Under the pieces are notes generated by a model. That model did not search any database, had not been told where the DNA came from, and was given only the letters and a program-made list of their open reading frames with translations. The translations under genes were made by a program, and so were the position numbers. Shown here piece after piece: positions 16,848 through 25,360 of a stretch of DNA of 64,000 nt. The DNA comes from Clostridia bacterium. GTDB lineage: Bacteria; Bacillota; Clostridia; Christensenellales; CAG-138. Positions within the stretch are counted from its first letter, which is position 1. The number at the start of each line of letters is the position of its first letter. The stretch spans positions 1-64,000 of the forward strand of contig JAFQCL010000021.1 in assembly GCA_017416425.1 (NCBI GenBank). The letters run 5' to 3'.

Positions 16848-18694
16848 TAGGAACTATAGTTGCGGAAAAATATTGTATAGATAAAAAAATTGGCGAGGGC
16901 GGCATGGCGCTTGTATATAAGGCGCACAGGATATCCGATGGCCACACCGTTGCGATAAAAATGCTGAGGAAGGAGCATGCGGATGACGCAGGCTATTTGC
17001 GGCGCATTGAGGGCGAGGCGGCGGCAGTTAAGTCCATGTCCCATAAAAATATAGTTAAACTCTACGAAGTTGGCTACTATGGGAATCTGCCCTTTTTGGT
17101 GCTTGAATATGCGCCCGGAAGAACCCTTAAGGAGATAATAGAGGATCATGCTCCGCTCGACTTTAATGCGGCGGCAAACTATACCGCTCAAATACTTATG
17201 GCGCTTGCCCATGCGCATGAGCGGGGTATAATACACAGAGATGTTAAGCCTCAAAACGTTATAGTATCAGATAGCGGTGTTGTGAAGCTGACGGACTTTG
17301 GTATAGCAAGGGATATAACGGCTACAACGCTTACCTTCAGTGGCGATAAGGTTTTAGGCTCCGTTCACTACATATCCCCCGAACAGGCAAATGGCAAGGA
17401 CTGCTCCGAAATGTCGGATATATACTCCGTGGGCATAATGCTGTTTGAGATGCTCACGGGAAAACTTCCCTTTGAGGGCGATAGCGCCGTTGCCGTGGCC
17501 TTGATGCACGTGCAAACGGAGCTTATTATACCCGATATGAATGTAGATGGAGCGCCCATACCGCCGGCTTTCCGTGAGATCATATTAAGAGCTTGCGAGA
17601 AGGATCAAAACTTTCGTTATCAAAACGCGAAGGATATGCGAAAGGCTCTTATAAAGGCGCTCGAGCATCCTCAGCGTGTAGAAAAGAAAAACAACCTGAA
17701 AACGCTTAAAAAGCGTGCTTCAGGCAATAAAAAGGGCGCAAGACCGCTTTGGGTAGCACCTGTTTTGATGATCGTTCTGGTGCTTGGAACGGTAGCGCTC
17801 GTTCTCGATGGACTGGAAAGTACAGGATCCGTGGGTACACAGGTAGCTGTGCCGCAGCTGGTTGGAAGAACCTTAAGCGAAGCTGAAAATTATGCTCAGC
17901 TTCGTGATTTTACCGTTGTCGTAGAAGCATTTGAAGCAAACGACGAATACCCAGAGGGTTATGTGATATCCCAAAATCCCACAGGCGGCAACACGAATGC
18001 ATCAAGTGATAAAATATCGGTTGTGGTAAGCAGCGGCACGGGATCTCTTCTTGCGCCGGATGTAGTCGGGAGCATTCTTGCCGATGCCGTAAACGCGATA
18101 AGAACACGAGGACTTGAGGTAAATATTTTGGATGCATATAGCGAACTTCCCGCAGGTCAGGTCGTGCGCCAAGACCCTGTCGGAGGCGTAGAGGTTGAAT
18201 ATGGAGATATAATAACCATCTATGTAAGCAATATGAGCGAGGTGTCGGAAAACGTACCCGATGTTACGGACAGAACTCTTGAACAGGCTATAATAGACAT
18301 TAAAGAGCTTGGATTTACAAATATAAGGATAAAAACCGACCCAAAGGCGGACGCGACTGCGGGACTCGTAGTGCTGCAATATCCGGCGATGGGCAGCGTA
18401 TGGGTGTTTAACGATAGAATATCGCTTATAGTCGCAAGGCCAAGCCTTGGTGCGAATTATGCTGATTTTGCGTTTAATGCTGAGATAGGCGCCGTGGGAG
18501 ACTCTATTGTTGTGACCGCTGTACTTGAAGAGGGAGTAGAAGTGGTGATATATGAGTCTGTGACCGATAGAACCGGAAGCGTAGTTATAAGTGTAGCAGG
18601 TCAATTTTGGCTTGAGGGTAGCAGGGAATGTATACTCTACATTAACGATGTTGAAGTAAAGCGTACTAATGTAACGTTTTCCTACCGGGGGTAG
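16844..18694 (+). CDS. prkC: Ser/Thr protein kinase with PASTA domains
   Basis: A 616-residue membrane kinase. The cytoplasmic kinase domain carries Lys39 (VAIKM), HRDVKPQN (Asp133) and DFG (151-153). A lysine-rich linker leads to one membrane helix (about 302-321). Three PASTA repeats follow (about 334-400, 402-467, 470-535), which bind peptidoglycan fragments in this family. A further 75-residue C-terminal domain (about 540-616) is not PASTA and is unassigned. Confidence 0.95.
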   Translation: MIGTIVAEKYCIDKKIGEGGMALVYKAHRISDGHTVAIKMLRKEHADDAGYLRRIEGEAAAVKSMSHKNIVKLYEVGYYGNLPFLVLEYAPGRTLKEIIEDHAPLDFNAAANYTAQILMALAHAHERGIIHRDVKPQNVIVSDSGVVKLTDFGIARDITATTLTFSGDKVLGSVHYISPEQANGKDCSEMSDIYSVGIMLFEMLTGKLPFEGDSAVAVALMHVQTELIIPDMNVDGAPIPPAFREIILRACEKDQNFRYQNAKDMRKALIKALEHPQRVEKKNNLKTLKKRASGNKKGARPLWVAPVLMIVLVLGTVALVLDGLESTGSVGTQVAVPQLVGRTLSEAENYAQLRDFTVVVEAFEANDEYPEGYVISQNPTGGNTNASSDKISVVVSSGTGSLLAPDVVGSILADAVNAIRTRGLEVNILDAYSELPAGQVVRQDPVGGVEVEYGDIITIYVSNMSEVSENVPDVTDRTLEQAIIDIKELGFTNIRIKTDPKADATAGLVVLQYPAMGSVWVFNDRISLIVARPSLGANYADFAFNAEIGAVGDSIVVTAVLEEGVEVVIYESVTDRTGSVVISVAGQFWLEGSRECILYINDVEVKRTNVTFSYRG

Positions 18695-18697
18695 ATA

Positions 18698-19570
18698 GTG
18701 ACAGGGCTTGTTTTAAAGGGTGTAGGAAGCTTTTACACCGTACTCGCGGATGACGGAACGCGTCATGTATGCAAGGCAAGGGGCAAGTTCAGACAGGAAC
18801 GCCTTTCGCCCATACCGGGGGATAGAGTGGAGTTTATGCCGGGCGATCCCGAGGGTTATCTTCTTTCGATATTAAAAAGGCGTAATCAATTGATAAGGCC
18901 AAACATCGCAAATCTGGACAGGGTGATAATCGTGCTATCAGCATCCGTGCCACAGCCTGACCTCCTGCTTTGTGATAAGCTGCTTATCGCGTGTGAAATA
19001 AATGATATAACTCCTATCATCGTAATAAATAAGTGCGATGAGCAATCGGACGCAGCAGCTATAGCTGAGCAATATAAGGATACTGGATATAAGCTGCTTT
19101 ATACATCCGCACACGAAAAAACAGGGCTAGATGAACTTTTTGTGGCGATGAAGGGGCATATATGCTGTTTTGCGGGTCAATCGGCTGTGGGTAAAAGCTC
19201 GCTTTTAAACGCACTTATACCGGGGCTTATGCTTGAAACGGGCGGACTATCAAGAAAGACCGATAGAGGCAGACACACCACGCGCCATGCCGAGCTCATA
19301 CCGCTTGAGGATGGGACTGTTCTTGTTGATACGCCGGGCTTTAGTCTTGTGAATGTTGCGGAAATGGAGCCGGAGGAGCTTTGTAATTTTTATCCCGATA
19401 TGCGGCCATATCTTACAGGCTGTAAATTCCCGGGCTGCTTGCATATAACGGAGCCCGAATGCAGTGTGAGAGATGCGCTTAGCCTTAAAAAGCTTGATAA
19501 ACAGCGATATCAAAGATATGTACAGTTTATAGATGAATTGGAAGAGAGGAAGAAACACAGATATGACTGA
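18698..19570 (+). CDS. rsgA: Ribosome small-subunit-dependent GTPase RsgA
   Basis: A 290-residue circularly permuted GTPase for 30S maturation: OB-fold N-terminus, NKCD (G4), then GQSAVGKSSLLNAL (G1) and DTPGFS (G3). The C-terminal zinc site has C-x4-C-x-H-x5-C (CKFPGCLHITEPEC). It starts with GTG three bases after the prkC stop. The permuted motif order fixes the family. Confidence 0.95.
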   Translation: MTGLVLKGVGSFYTVLADDGTRHVCKARGKFRQERLSPIPGDRVEFMPGDPEGYLLSILKRRNQLIRPNIANLDRVIIVLSASVPQPDLLLCDKLLIACEINDITPIIVINKCDEQSDAAAIAEQYKDTGYKLLYTSAHEKTGLDELFVAMKGHICCFAGQSAVGKSSLLNALIPGLMLETGGLSRKTDRGRHTTRHAELIPLEDGTVLVDTPGFSLVNVAEMEPEELCNFYPDMRPYLTGCKFPGCLHITEPECSVRDALSLKKLDKQRYQRYVQFIDELEERKKHRYD

Positions 19571-20234
19571 AAAAACACTTGTAGCGCCTTCTATTTTATC
19601 GGCAGATTTTGCAAATCTTGGGTTTGCCGCTAAAAATGCACAAGATTGGGGTGCGGATTGGATACACTTTGATGTTATGGATGGATTCTTTGTAGATAGC
19701 ATAACATTTGGAGCCGCAATGTGTAAGGCGCTTTTGCCGCATACAAGCCTGCCCATAGACGCGCATCTTATGGTGACAAACCCGATGAAGCATGTTGAGG
19801 CATTCGCAAATGCGGGTGCGTCTATTATAACGGTACATGCGGAAGCGGATATGCATCTTCACAGGACGCTTCAGAAAATAAGGTCTTTAAATGTAAAATG
19901 CGGCGTTGCCATAAATCCGGCAAGCCCTGTTGAACTTATCGAACCTGTAATTGAAGAATGTGATCTTGTGCTGCTTATGACCGTAAATCCGGGTGCGGGC
20001 GGCCAGAAATTTATTCCTTCGGTGCTAAGAAAGATAGAGCGCATACGATCCATGGCGGAGAACCTTGGTGTATTCCCTTATATAGAGGTCGATGGGGGAG
20101 TGAATCCCGAAACAGCAAGGCTTTGCCGTGAGGCGGGCGCGAATGTGCTTGTTGCGGGAAACGCTGTATTTAAGGCGCAGTCCCCGAAGGATGCTATCTT
20201 GATGATACGAGGAGATATGAGCTTAAATGTGTAA
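19563..20234 (+). CDS. rpe: Ribulose-phosphate 3-epimerase
   Basis: A 223-residue TIM-barrel enzyme interconverting ribulose-5-P and xylulose-5-P. Motifs are APSILSADFANLG, HFDVMDGFF, DAHLMV, TVNPGAGGQKF and EVDGGVN. The ATG at 19563 overlaps rsgA by eight bases and has GAGGAAGAA upstream; the family start supports this choice. Confidence 0.95.
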   Translation: MTEKTLVAPSILSADFANLGFAAKNAQDWGADWIHFDVMDGFFVDSITFGAAMCKALLPHTSLPIDAHLMVTNPMKHVEAFANAGASIITVHAEADMHLHRTLQKIRSLNVKCGVAINPASPVELIEPVIEECDLVLLMTVNPGAGGQKFIPSVLRKIERIRSMAENLGVFPYIEVDGGVNPETARLCREAGANVLVAGNAVFKAQSPKDAILMIRGDMSLNV

Positions 20235-20253
20235 TGCTTTTTTTATAAATCAC

Positions 20254-20282
20254 TTGACTTGCTTATGAAATGTGGTTATAAT
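20254..20282 (+). promoter_or_regulatory. Promoter for tRNA-Leu
   Basis: TTGACT (20254-20259) and TATAAT (20277-20282) are spaced 17 bases, with the tRNA 5' end ten bases on. Confidence 0.75.
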
Positions 20283-20291
20283 TAATATTAC

Positions 20292-20375
20292 GTGCGAGTG
20301 TGGTGGAATAGGCAGACACAGCAGACTTAAAATCTGCCGGGAAACCATGTGGGTTCGAGTCCCACCATTCGCACT
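20292..20375 (+). tRNA. tRNA-Leu(UAA)
   Basis: Class II tRNA with a variable arm. The acceptor arms GTGCGAG and TTCGCAC pair, with one G-U. The anticodon stem GCAGA/TCTGC encloses CTTAAAA, giving anticodon UAA. The T-loop is GGTTCGAGTCC. The CCA is not encoded. A terminator follows. Confidence 0.95.
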
Positions 20376-20378
20376 ATT

Positions 20379-20404
20379 GCGGATGCAGCAGCATTCGCTT
20401 TTTT
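20379..20404 (+). terminator. Terminator of tRNA-Leu
   Basis: Arms GCGGATGC and GCATTCGC with one mismatch, loop AGCA, then TTTTTT. Confidence 0.75.
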
Positions 20405-20456
20405 ATGTTCAATTGGATTTATGCTCTAAATTGCATATCGTTATCTATTAAGCAGA

Positions 20457-20490
20457 AGCGGAAGCTATGATCAGCGCCTCCGCTTTTTAT
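20457..20490 (+). terminator. Second terminator between tRNA-Leu and the ECF gene
   Basis: Arms AGCGGA and TCCGCT, then TTTTTATT on the plus strand. Its T-run points rightward, so it blocks readthrough into the convergent ECF gene. Confidence 0.55.
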
Positions 20491-20517
20491 TATACAGATG
20501 GATAATGTGTGACGAGC

Positions 20518-21045
20518 TTAATGAAGCTTGAGCCCAAGATTATCAAGCAATGAGTATTTGGCAAGAATAGTGGCTACGAGCGCGCCTGCGATAGCTCCGA
20601 ATGCGGCCTGTATGCCGTTGAGCAAAATACCGGCGGATGCAGTGGGGAGATCATAGAGTATGAACTCGTATGCAAAATAACCAAGTATCATGAATAATTC
20701 GGCGACTAACGCGGAGATCAGGCGCAAAATCAGCCCTCCTTTTCGCCTTTTTGTGAATGCCTTGAAAAGAAGATAGGCGATAAGTGCAACTAAAGCTTTG
20801 ATAATAAAAGTGGCCGGAGCATAGACTGTATAGCCAAGGAGCAGATCGGAAAGAGCCGAGCCCAGTCCCGCGGCGACCGCGCCGAATACCGGACCCAGCG
20901 CCCAAGGCGCAAGTATTACAAATACATCACCGATATGAATATAGCCCACTATCGGAGCGGGTATGGTGATGAGCATTGTAGCAACGCAGATAAGCGCAAC
21001 AAAAAGCGCGCAAAGAACATATTTTCTTACATCAACACGCTTCAT
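20518..21045 (-). CDS. ECF transporter substrate-binding (S) component
   Basis: A 175-residue protein with about five or six membrane helices. It begins KRVDVRKYVLCALFVAL, the usual N-terminal helix that contacts the T component. The middle has GYIHIGDVFVILAPWALGP and GLGSALSDLLLGY, typical of vitamin-uptake S components. It has no adjacent EcfA or EcfT gene, so it probably uses the shared group II module encoded elsewhere. The substrate cannot be deduced: no riboswitch is seen upstream and no vitamin genes are adjacent. Confidence 0.8.
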   Translation of the reverse strand: MKRVDVRKYVLCALFVALICVATMLITIPAPIVGYIHIGDVFVILAPWALGPVFGAVAAGLGSALSDLLLGYTVYAPATFIIKALVALIAYLLFKAFTKRRKGGLILRLISALVAELFMILGYFAYEFILYDLPTASAGILLNGIQAAFGAIAGALVATILAKYSLLDNLGLKLH

Positions 21046-21085
21046 AACGATATCCTCCTAATGTTTCATTGTTTGACCGTATTAC

Positions 21086-21114
21086 AGTGTAGCACCGGTG
21101 TATTATTTTGTCAA
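21086..21114 (-). promoter_or_regulatory. Promoter for the ECF S component
   Basis: TTGACA (21114-21109) and TACACT (21091-21086) spaced 17 bases on the minus strand. The leader is about 35 bases, with no room for a riboswitch. Confidence 0.65.
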
Positions 21115-21179
21115 TCTGCTGTGAATCGCTATAGAATGCGCTTTAAGGTATATTTCACACGAAAGTAACATTTTTTGTG

Positions 21180-21232
21180 TTGCACATGTTTTAATAACGT
21201 GGTACAATAAGCTATCGGTCGATTAACCGATA
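21180..21232 (+). promoter_or_regulatory. Promoter and putative operator of the TetR gene
   Basis: TTGCAC (21180-21185) and TACAAT (21203-21208) are 17 bases apart. Just downstream, over the expected transcription start, lies an inverted repeat with TATCGGT and ACCGATA arms (21213-21232, six-base spacer). A palindrome there suggests autorepression by the TetR protein encoded next. Confidence 0.6.
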
Positions 21233-21253
21233 ATAAAGCAAGGAGATCAAACG

Positions 21254-21820
21254 ATGGCAAAACCGAATGAAGCCCAGGAGAGCGCACGCGAGGCGATAAT
21301 CGAAACAAGCATACGTCTTTTTACAGAAAATGGGATACATTCAACCAGTTTGGCAGATATCGCAAAGGCTGCATCGATAAGCAAGGGTACGCTTTATTAT
21401 CATTATCCTGCAAAAGAGCATCTTGTGCTGGATATTGCGGACTATCATCTCGGGCGAATAACTGACATTTTATTCGGTTGGCTGGACGATATAGCGCGAA
21501 ATCAGGATACGACCGACGCCATAAGGCTATTGTTTGACAGACTTGTAGAAAATGACGATATGATAAAATTGCATTCGGTGCTGTGTGTTGAGGCAACGCT
21601 TTTGGATAATAATCTTAAAAAGCGTATAAGTTCAAAATATCGTGAATGGGCTGTAATGCTGGAGGTGGGCTCGCTTAGGATGAATACCGAGGCATCGGCC
21701 GGCATAAGACGAAATTCAAAGCTGTTTTTCATGCTGGTGGATGGCTATGCCATGCAGAAGATGCTTGGCAGCGAGATGATCGATCGCGACAACATAATAG
21801 ATATGCTCATTCAAGGGTAA
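21254..21820 (+). CDS. TetR/AcrR family transcriptional regulator
   Basis: A 188-residue regulator. The N-terminal helix-turn-helix is clear: IIETSIRLFTENGI, then TSLADIAKAASISKGTLYYHY (about residues 15-55). The C-terminal ligand/dimer domain (60-188) is of unknown specificity. AAGGAG precedes the ATG. A palindrome over its promoter suggests autoregulation. The next three genes on the same strand have no visible terminator between them and may be its targets. Confidence 0.9.
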   Translation: MAKPNEAQESAREAIIETSIRLFTENGIHSTSLADIAKAASISKGTLYYHYPAKEHLVLDIADYHLGRITDILFGWLDDIARNQDTTDAIRLLFDRLVENDDMIKLHSVLCVEATLLDNNLKKRISSKYREWAVMLEVGSLRMNTEASAGIRRNSKLFFMLVDGYAMQKMLGSEMIDRDNIIDMLIQG

Positions 21821-21858
21821 AAAGCTTATCTTACGCATAGATTCGGAGGAAATTGATT

Positions 21859-22587
21859 ATGGTCGGAATAACATACAGAAAAAACAGCATTCTTCTGGCG
21901 GGGGACTCTGTAGCCAAGGGCATCGTTTTTGATGCGCAGCGCAAACGCTATGTAAGAGCCAAAAAAGGCGGTTTTGCTGAGGATATAAACCAGCAGATGG
22001 GGCTTGATGTGGAGCAGATATCGCACATGGGCTGGAAAGTAGGCGATGTTAAGCGTGCTATCGAAAACAGGCTCGATGAAAATAATGAAGAGCCATTGCC
22101 CGAGCTTCTTGTTATTGAAATAGGCGGAAATGACTGCGATTTTAACTGGGAAGAAATAGCGATGGCGCCGGATAAGCTGCATATGCCCAAGACATCCCTT
22201 GATGATTATACAAATGAGCTTAGCAGCATAATCGAGTTCGCAAGGGCAAGGGGTGTGCGCCCTGTGCTTATGAACCTTCCTCCTATCGATGCCGACAGGT
22301 ATATGAAATTTTTTACCGGAGGCGATAAAAAAAAGATCGCAAATGTGCTTAAATGGCTTGGACAAGTGGGCAAGATATACTGGTGGCATGAGCGCTATAA
22401 TGCAGCGATGGAATATGTTGCGGAGCTTACCGGGACTCGAATGATAAATATAAGGCAGGCATTCCTTCGCAGTGAAAACTACAGGGAGTTTATATGTGAG
22501 GATGGAATACACCCAAATGAACGCGGACAGGATCTTATGATAAGGACCGCAAAGCAGTATTTTAACAGGTATCTAAAGAATAAATAG
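21859..22587 (+). CDS. SGNH/GDSL-family hydrolase
   Basis: A 242-residue soluble esterase/lipase-like protein. Block I is LLAGDSVAKG (Ser nucleophile), block III is EIGGNDCDF, and the catalytic Asp-His are in EDGIHPNERG near the C-terminus. No signal peptide is visible, so it acts in the cytoplasm. GGAGG lies eight bases before the ATG at 21859. The substrate is unknown. The regulator ends 39 bases upstream and the methyltransferase begins one base after the stop. Confidence 0.82.
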   Translation: MVGITYRKNSILLAGDSVAKGIVFDAQRKRYVRAKKGGFAEDINQQMGLDVEQISHMGWKVGDVKRAIENRLDENNEEPLPELLVIEIGGNDCDFNWEEIAMAPDKLHMPKTSLDDYTNELSSIIEFARARGVRPVLMNLPPIDADRYMKFFTGGDKKKIANVLKWLGQVGKIYWWHERYNAAMEYVAELTGTRMINIRQAFLRSENYREFICEDGIHPNERGQDLMIRTAKQYFNRYLKNK

Positions 22588-22588
22588 C

Positions 22589-23317
22589 ATGACATATAGC
22601 TGGAATTATGAAAAGATCCGCTTTATGCTGGATGCTGAAGCCTATGAAAAAAGGCGCGGCAATGATTTTTACGCCGATACAGCGAAATTGATACTTAAAA
22701 CTGTTCCCGAAAGCGCGTATGTATGCGATGCAGGCTGCGGGATGGGTTTTCTTTCGCTTGAGCTGGCGCGTGGATGCAAGCTTGTAGATTCTGTGGATAT
22801 ATCGAATGAAGCGCTTTCTTTTTTGCGGCAAAGAGCAAGTGCTGGCATAAGGCCGATATGCTGCGATATGAATGACTATGTGCCTGATAGAAGGCTTGAC
22901 GCGGCTGTATTTTCGCTGTTTGGAAGCATAGAGAATATGCTTTTTTGGTCACGGCAAATACTTTCATCAAATGGGATGCTTCATATGATAGTGAAAAATA
23001 CGGATTTTCACAGGTTTTCCATAGGAAGCATACCCATCAGGCGTTTTACAAGGGATGAAGTTGCGGATCATCTTATAAAAAATGGCATTCCCTTTGAGGA
23101 GACCCCTCTTACGGCAGAGCTTGGGCAGCCGCTTCGCAGCGAAGATGAGGCGGTTTTGTTCTTTAAAACCTATTCCAGGGATGACGACAAGGAAGCCATT
23201 ACATTTGAAGCCATTCGGGACAGACTTATCTTTACGGATGATAGGGAATTTCCTTTATACCTTCCGCCTAAAAAAAGATTGGTACTGATAAGCGTTTCTG
23301 CTTCGGATTTTATGTAG
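22589..23317 (+). CDS. Class I SAM-dependent methyltransferase
   Basis: A 242-residue Rossmann methyltransferase. The AdoMet loop is VCDAGCGMGFLSLELA (about residues 46-61), followed by an acidic motif II (SVDIS) and a PICCDMND segment. The rest is not diagnostic, so the substrate is unknown. It follows the SGNH hydrolase by one base and precedes the NTPase by 13, so all three probably form one operon. Confidence 0.82.
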   Translation: MTYSWNYEKIRFMLDAEAYEKRRGNDFYADTAKLILKTVPESAYVCDAGCGMGFLSLELARGCKLVDSVDISNEALSFLRQRASAGIRPICCDMNDYVPDRRLDAAVFSLFGSIENMLFWSRQILSSNGMLHMIVKNTDFHRFSIGSIPIRRFTRDEVADHLIKNGIPFEETPLTAELGQPLRSEDEAVLFFKTYSRDDDKEAITFEAIRDRLIFTDDREFPLYLPPKKRLVLISVSASDFM

Positions 23318-23330
23318 AAGGTTGATTTTT

Positions 23331-23828
23331 ATGAAGTTTTTTTTAACAGGCAGACCGGGCGTGGGAAAAACAACGCTTGTAAACAGGCTTATAGAGCGTA
23401 GCGGGTGCAAGGCAGTGGGCTTTTCGACCAAAAAGCTGAATGTATGCGGGGAATATAAGGTGTATATGTTCTCATTTGGCGAAGATATCGTACCGAATGA
23501 TGAGAAGATCGTTGGTATATGCGAAGGCTCGTTCCCAAAGGGCTTTCCCGAAGCCTTTGACAGGATGGGCAAGGAGCTGCTTTCAGACATTCAGGATGGA
23601 GATATGGTAGTCTTTGATGAGCTTGGCATAATGGAAAATGACGCGCTGATATTTCAAAAGCTGGTAGTAGACCTTCTTAAAAGGGATGTATCGGTGATCG
23701 GGGTCATAAAGCCTCACAGCACGCCGTTTCTTGATAGCATAAGAGCTTTGGTATGGCCGCATGTATATGAGGTCACGTCTAAAAACAGGGATGAACTTTT
23801 TTTAAAGCTTGTAAAAGAACATTTCTAA
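23331..23828 (+). CDS. THEP1-like nucleoside-triphosphatase
   Basis: A 165-residue P-loop protein. Walker A is LTGRPGVGKTTLVNRL at the very N-terminus; Walker B is VFDELGIMEN (about residue 95); the tail IGVIKPHSTPFLDSI matches the THEP1/nucleotide-kinase family. Proteins of this family hydrolyse NTPs slowly and their role is unclear. The ATG at 23331 is preferred over an upstream TTG at 23322 because the P-loop family begins MKFFLTG. Confidence 0.8.
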   Translation: MKFFLTGRPGVGKTTLVNRLIERSGCKAVGFSTKKLNVCGEYKVYMFSFGEDIVPNDEKIVGICEGSFPKGFPEAFDRMGKELLSDIQDGDMVVFDELGIMENDALIFQKLVVDLLKRDVSVIGVIKPHSTPFLDSIRALVWPHVYEVTSKNRDELFLKLVKEHF

Positions 23829-23840
23829 GGTTTATAGGCA

Positions 23841-23868
23841 TTGACTTTTTAGCGTGATTTGCTATAAT
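23841..23868 (+). promoter_or_regulatory. Promoter for folC
   Basis: TTGACT (23841-23846) and TATAAT (23863-23868) spaced 16. The transcript has a leader of about 155 bases, most of it made of repeat copy 3; the part before the repeat (23875-23920) is G- and C-rich and unassigned. Confidence 0.65.
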
Positions 23869-23920
23869 TATCTGCATTGGGCTTGGGGGTTGCTACCGAA
23901 ATGATCTTGCTGCCCTCTAT

Positions 23921-24029
23921 GTTTTGCGCTTTCAGCACCCTTTCGGCCGTAATCTCGCGCAGGCGCAAAACAAGTTTCAACTCCATATGAAAGGACACTT
24001 TCGCTACACGAAAGATATGAGTTATAATT
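23921..24029 (+). repeat. Start-codon repeat, copy 3 (before folC)
   Basis: A diverged copy. The middle module has GTTTTGCGC and GCGCAAAAC as inverted arms and a CCTTTCGGCCG stretch like the copy at 38045. It continues with CAACTCCATATGAAAGGA, a hairpin ACTTTCGCTACACGAAAG, and AATTATG as the start. An upstream ATG (ATGAGTTAT) is out of frame with folC, showing that the terminal ATG is the one used. Confidence 0.7.
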
Positions 24030-25301
24030 ATGAATTATGAAGAAGCGATCGCCTATATCCATGGCATGTATTATCGGGGAAGTAAGCTTGGGCTCGTTCG
24101 AGTGACTGAGCTTTTAAAAAGGCTTGGCGATCCCCAGAATGAGCTGAAGTTTGTCCACATAGCCGGTACCAACGGCAAAGGCTCGACCGCCGCTATGACC
24201 AGCAGTATACTTGTGGAGGCGGGCTTTAACACGGGACTTTTTATTTCACCGTTTATAAATCGCTTTAACGAGAGGATACAGCTTAATAATAGCCCCATTT
24301 CAGATGAGGATCTTGCCTATTTTACGGGGATCGTTCGCGATACGGCCGAATCCATGGAGGATCTGCCGACCGAATTTGAGGTCATAACGGCTGTTGCTAT
24401 GCTCTATTATAAGGCTAAAAAGTGCGATATAGTAGTGCTTGAGGTAGGACTTGGCGGAGAGCGCGATTCCACCAACGTGATAAAAACACCGGAGCTTGCC
24501 ATAATAACCGCTATCGGACTTGATCATACGCATATACTTGGCGAAACGATAGAGGAGATAGCTCGCGCGAAGGCGGGCATTATAAAACCGGGCGGAGATG
24601 TGCTTATATACGGAGCGGAGGAGTCGGCAGTAGCCGTATTTGAAGCTGCCTGTAGGGAAAAAGGAGCAAGGCTTATAAAAACGGATTTTTCATCCCTTAG
24701 GCTTATAACCCATGATCTGGATTATCTTACATTTTCATATGGCAAATACGAGGAGTTAAAGCTGGCGCTTCTAGGTTCGTATCAGGTCTATAATGCTGCT
24801 TTGGTGCTTACGGGAATAGAGCTTTTGCGTGGCCGCGGATACGGCATATCGGATGAAGCTGTACGCCGTGGACTTATGAATGTGCGTTGGCCTGCAAGGT
24901 TTGAAGTGATAAAGCGTGATCCCATAGTGATAGTTGATGGCGGACATAATCCCCACGGCATAAGAGGTACTGTTGAAAGCATTCGCCGCTGCTTCCCGGG
25001 CGAAAAGCTGCCAATATTGATGGGCGTTATGGCCGATAAGGCGGTGGATGAAATGATAGAGATAATAGCACCCATCGCAAGCGAATTTTTCACCGTAACT
25101 CCGGATTACAGCAGGCGCGCTATGGAAGCATCGCAGCTTGCCGAGGCTATTTCACGGCTGGGATTTAAGGCGACTGCATATGAAAGCGTTGCTGCGGGAA
25201 TTGAGGCTATGCTTATTGCAGCAAAGGAAGCCGGCAAGTGCTGCGCCATGGGTTCACTGTATATGGCGGGGGATGTAAGAGCATATTTTGGAAAGAGATG
25301 A
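24030..25301 (+). CDS. folC: Folylpolyglutamate synthase/dihydrofolate synthase
   Basis: A 423-residue Mur-ligase-family enzyme adding glutamate to folates (and possibly to dihydropteroate). The ATP loop is HIAGTNGKGSTAAM (about residues 43-56), followed by SPFINRFNERI, VGLGGERDSTNV, and the C-terminal VDGGHNPHG. Length is normal. The start is the ATG ending repeat copy 3. It is monocistronic, with its own promoter and terminator. Confidence 0.95.
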   Translation: MNYEEAIAYIHGMYYRGSKLGLVRVTELLKRLGDPQNELKFVHIAGTNGKGSTAAMTSSILVEAGFNTGLFISPFINRFNERIQLNNSPISDEDLAYFTGIVRDTAESMEDLPTEFEVITAVAMLYYKAKKCDIVVLEVGLGGERDSTNVIKTPELAIITAIGLDHTHILGETIEEIARAKAGIIKPGGDVLIYGAEESAVAVFEAACREKGARLIKTDFSSLRLITHDLDYLTFSYGKYEELKLALLGSYQVYNAALVLTGIELLRGRGYGISDEAVRRGLMNVRWPARFEVIKRDPIVIVDGGHNPHGIRGTVESIRRCFPGEKLPILMGVMADKAVDEMIEIIAPIASEFFTVTPDYSRRAMEASQLAEAISRLGFKATAYESVAAGIEAMLIAAKEAGKCCAMGSLYMAGDVRAYFGKR

Positions 25302-25313
25302 TAAGGAGCCTAT

Positions 25314-25351
25314 AAAAAACCCGGAAAAGCAATCACTTTTCCGGGTTTTTT
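25314..25351. terminator. Bidirectional terminator between folC and the DHHW gene
   Basis: Arms CCCGGAAAAG and CTTTTCCGGG flanked by A-run and T-run on the two sides. It serves convergent genes. Confidence 0.85.
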
Positions 25352-25360
25352 GCTGATTCT

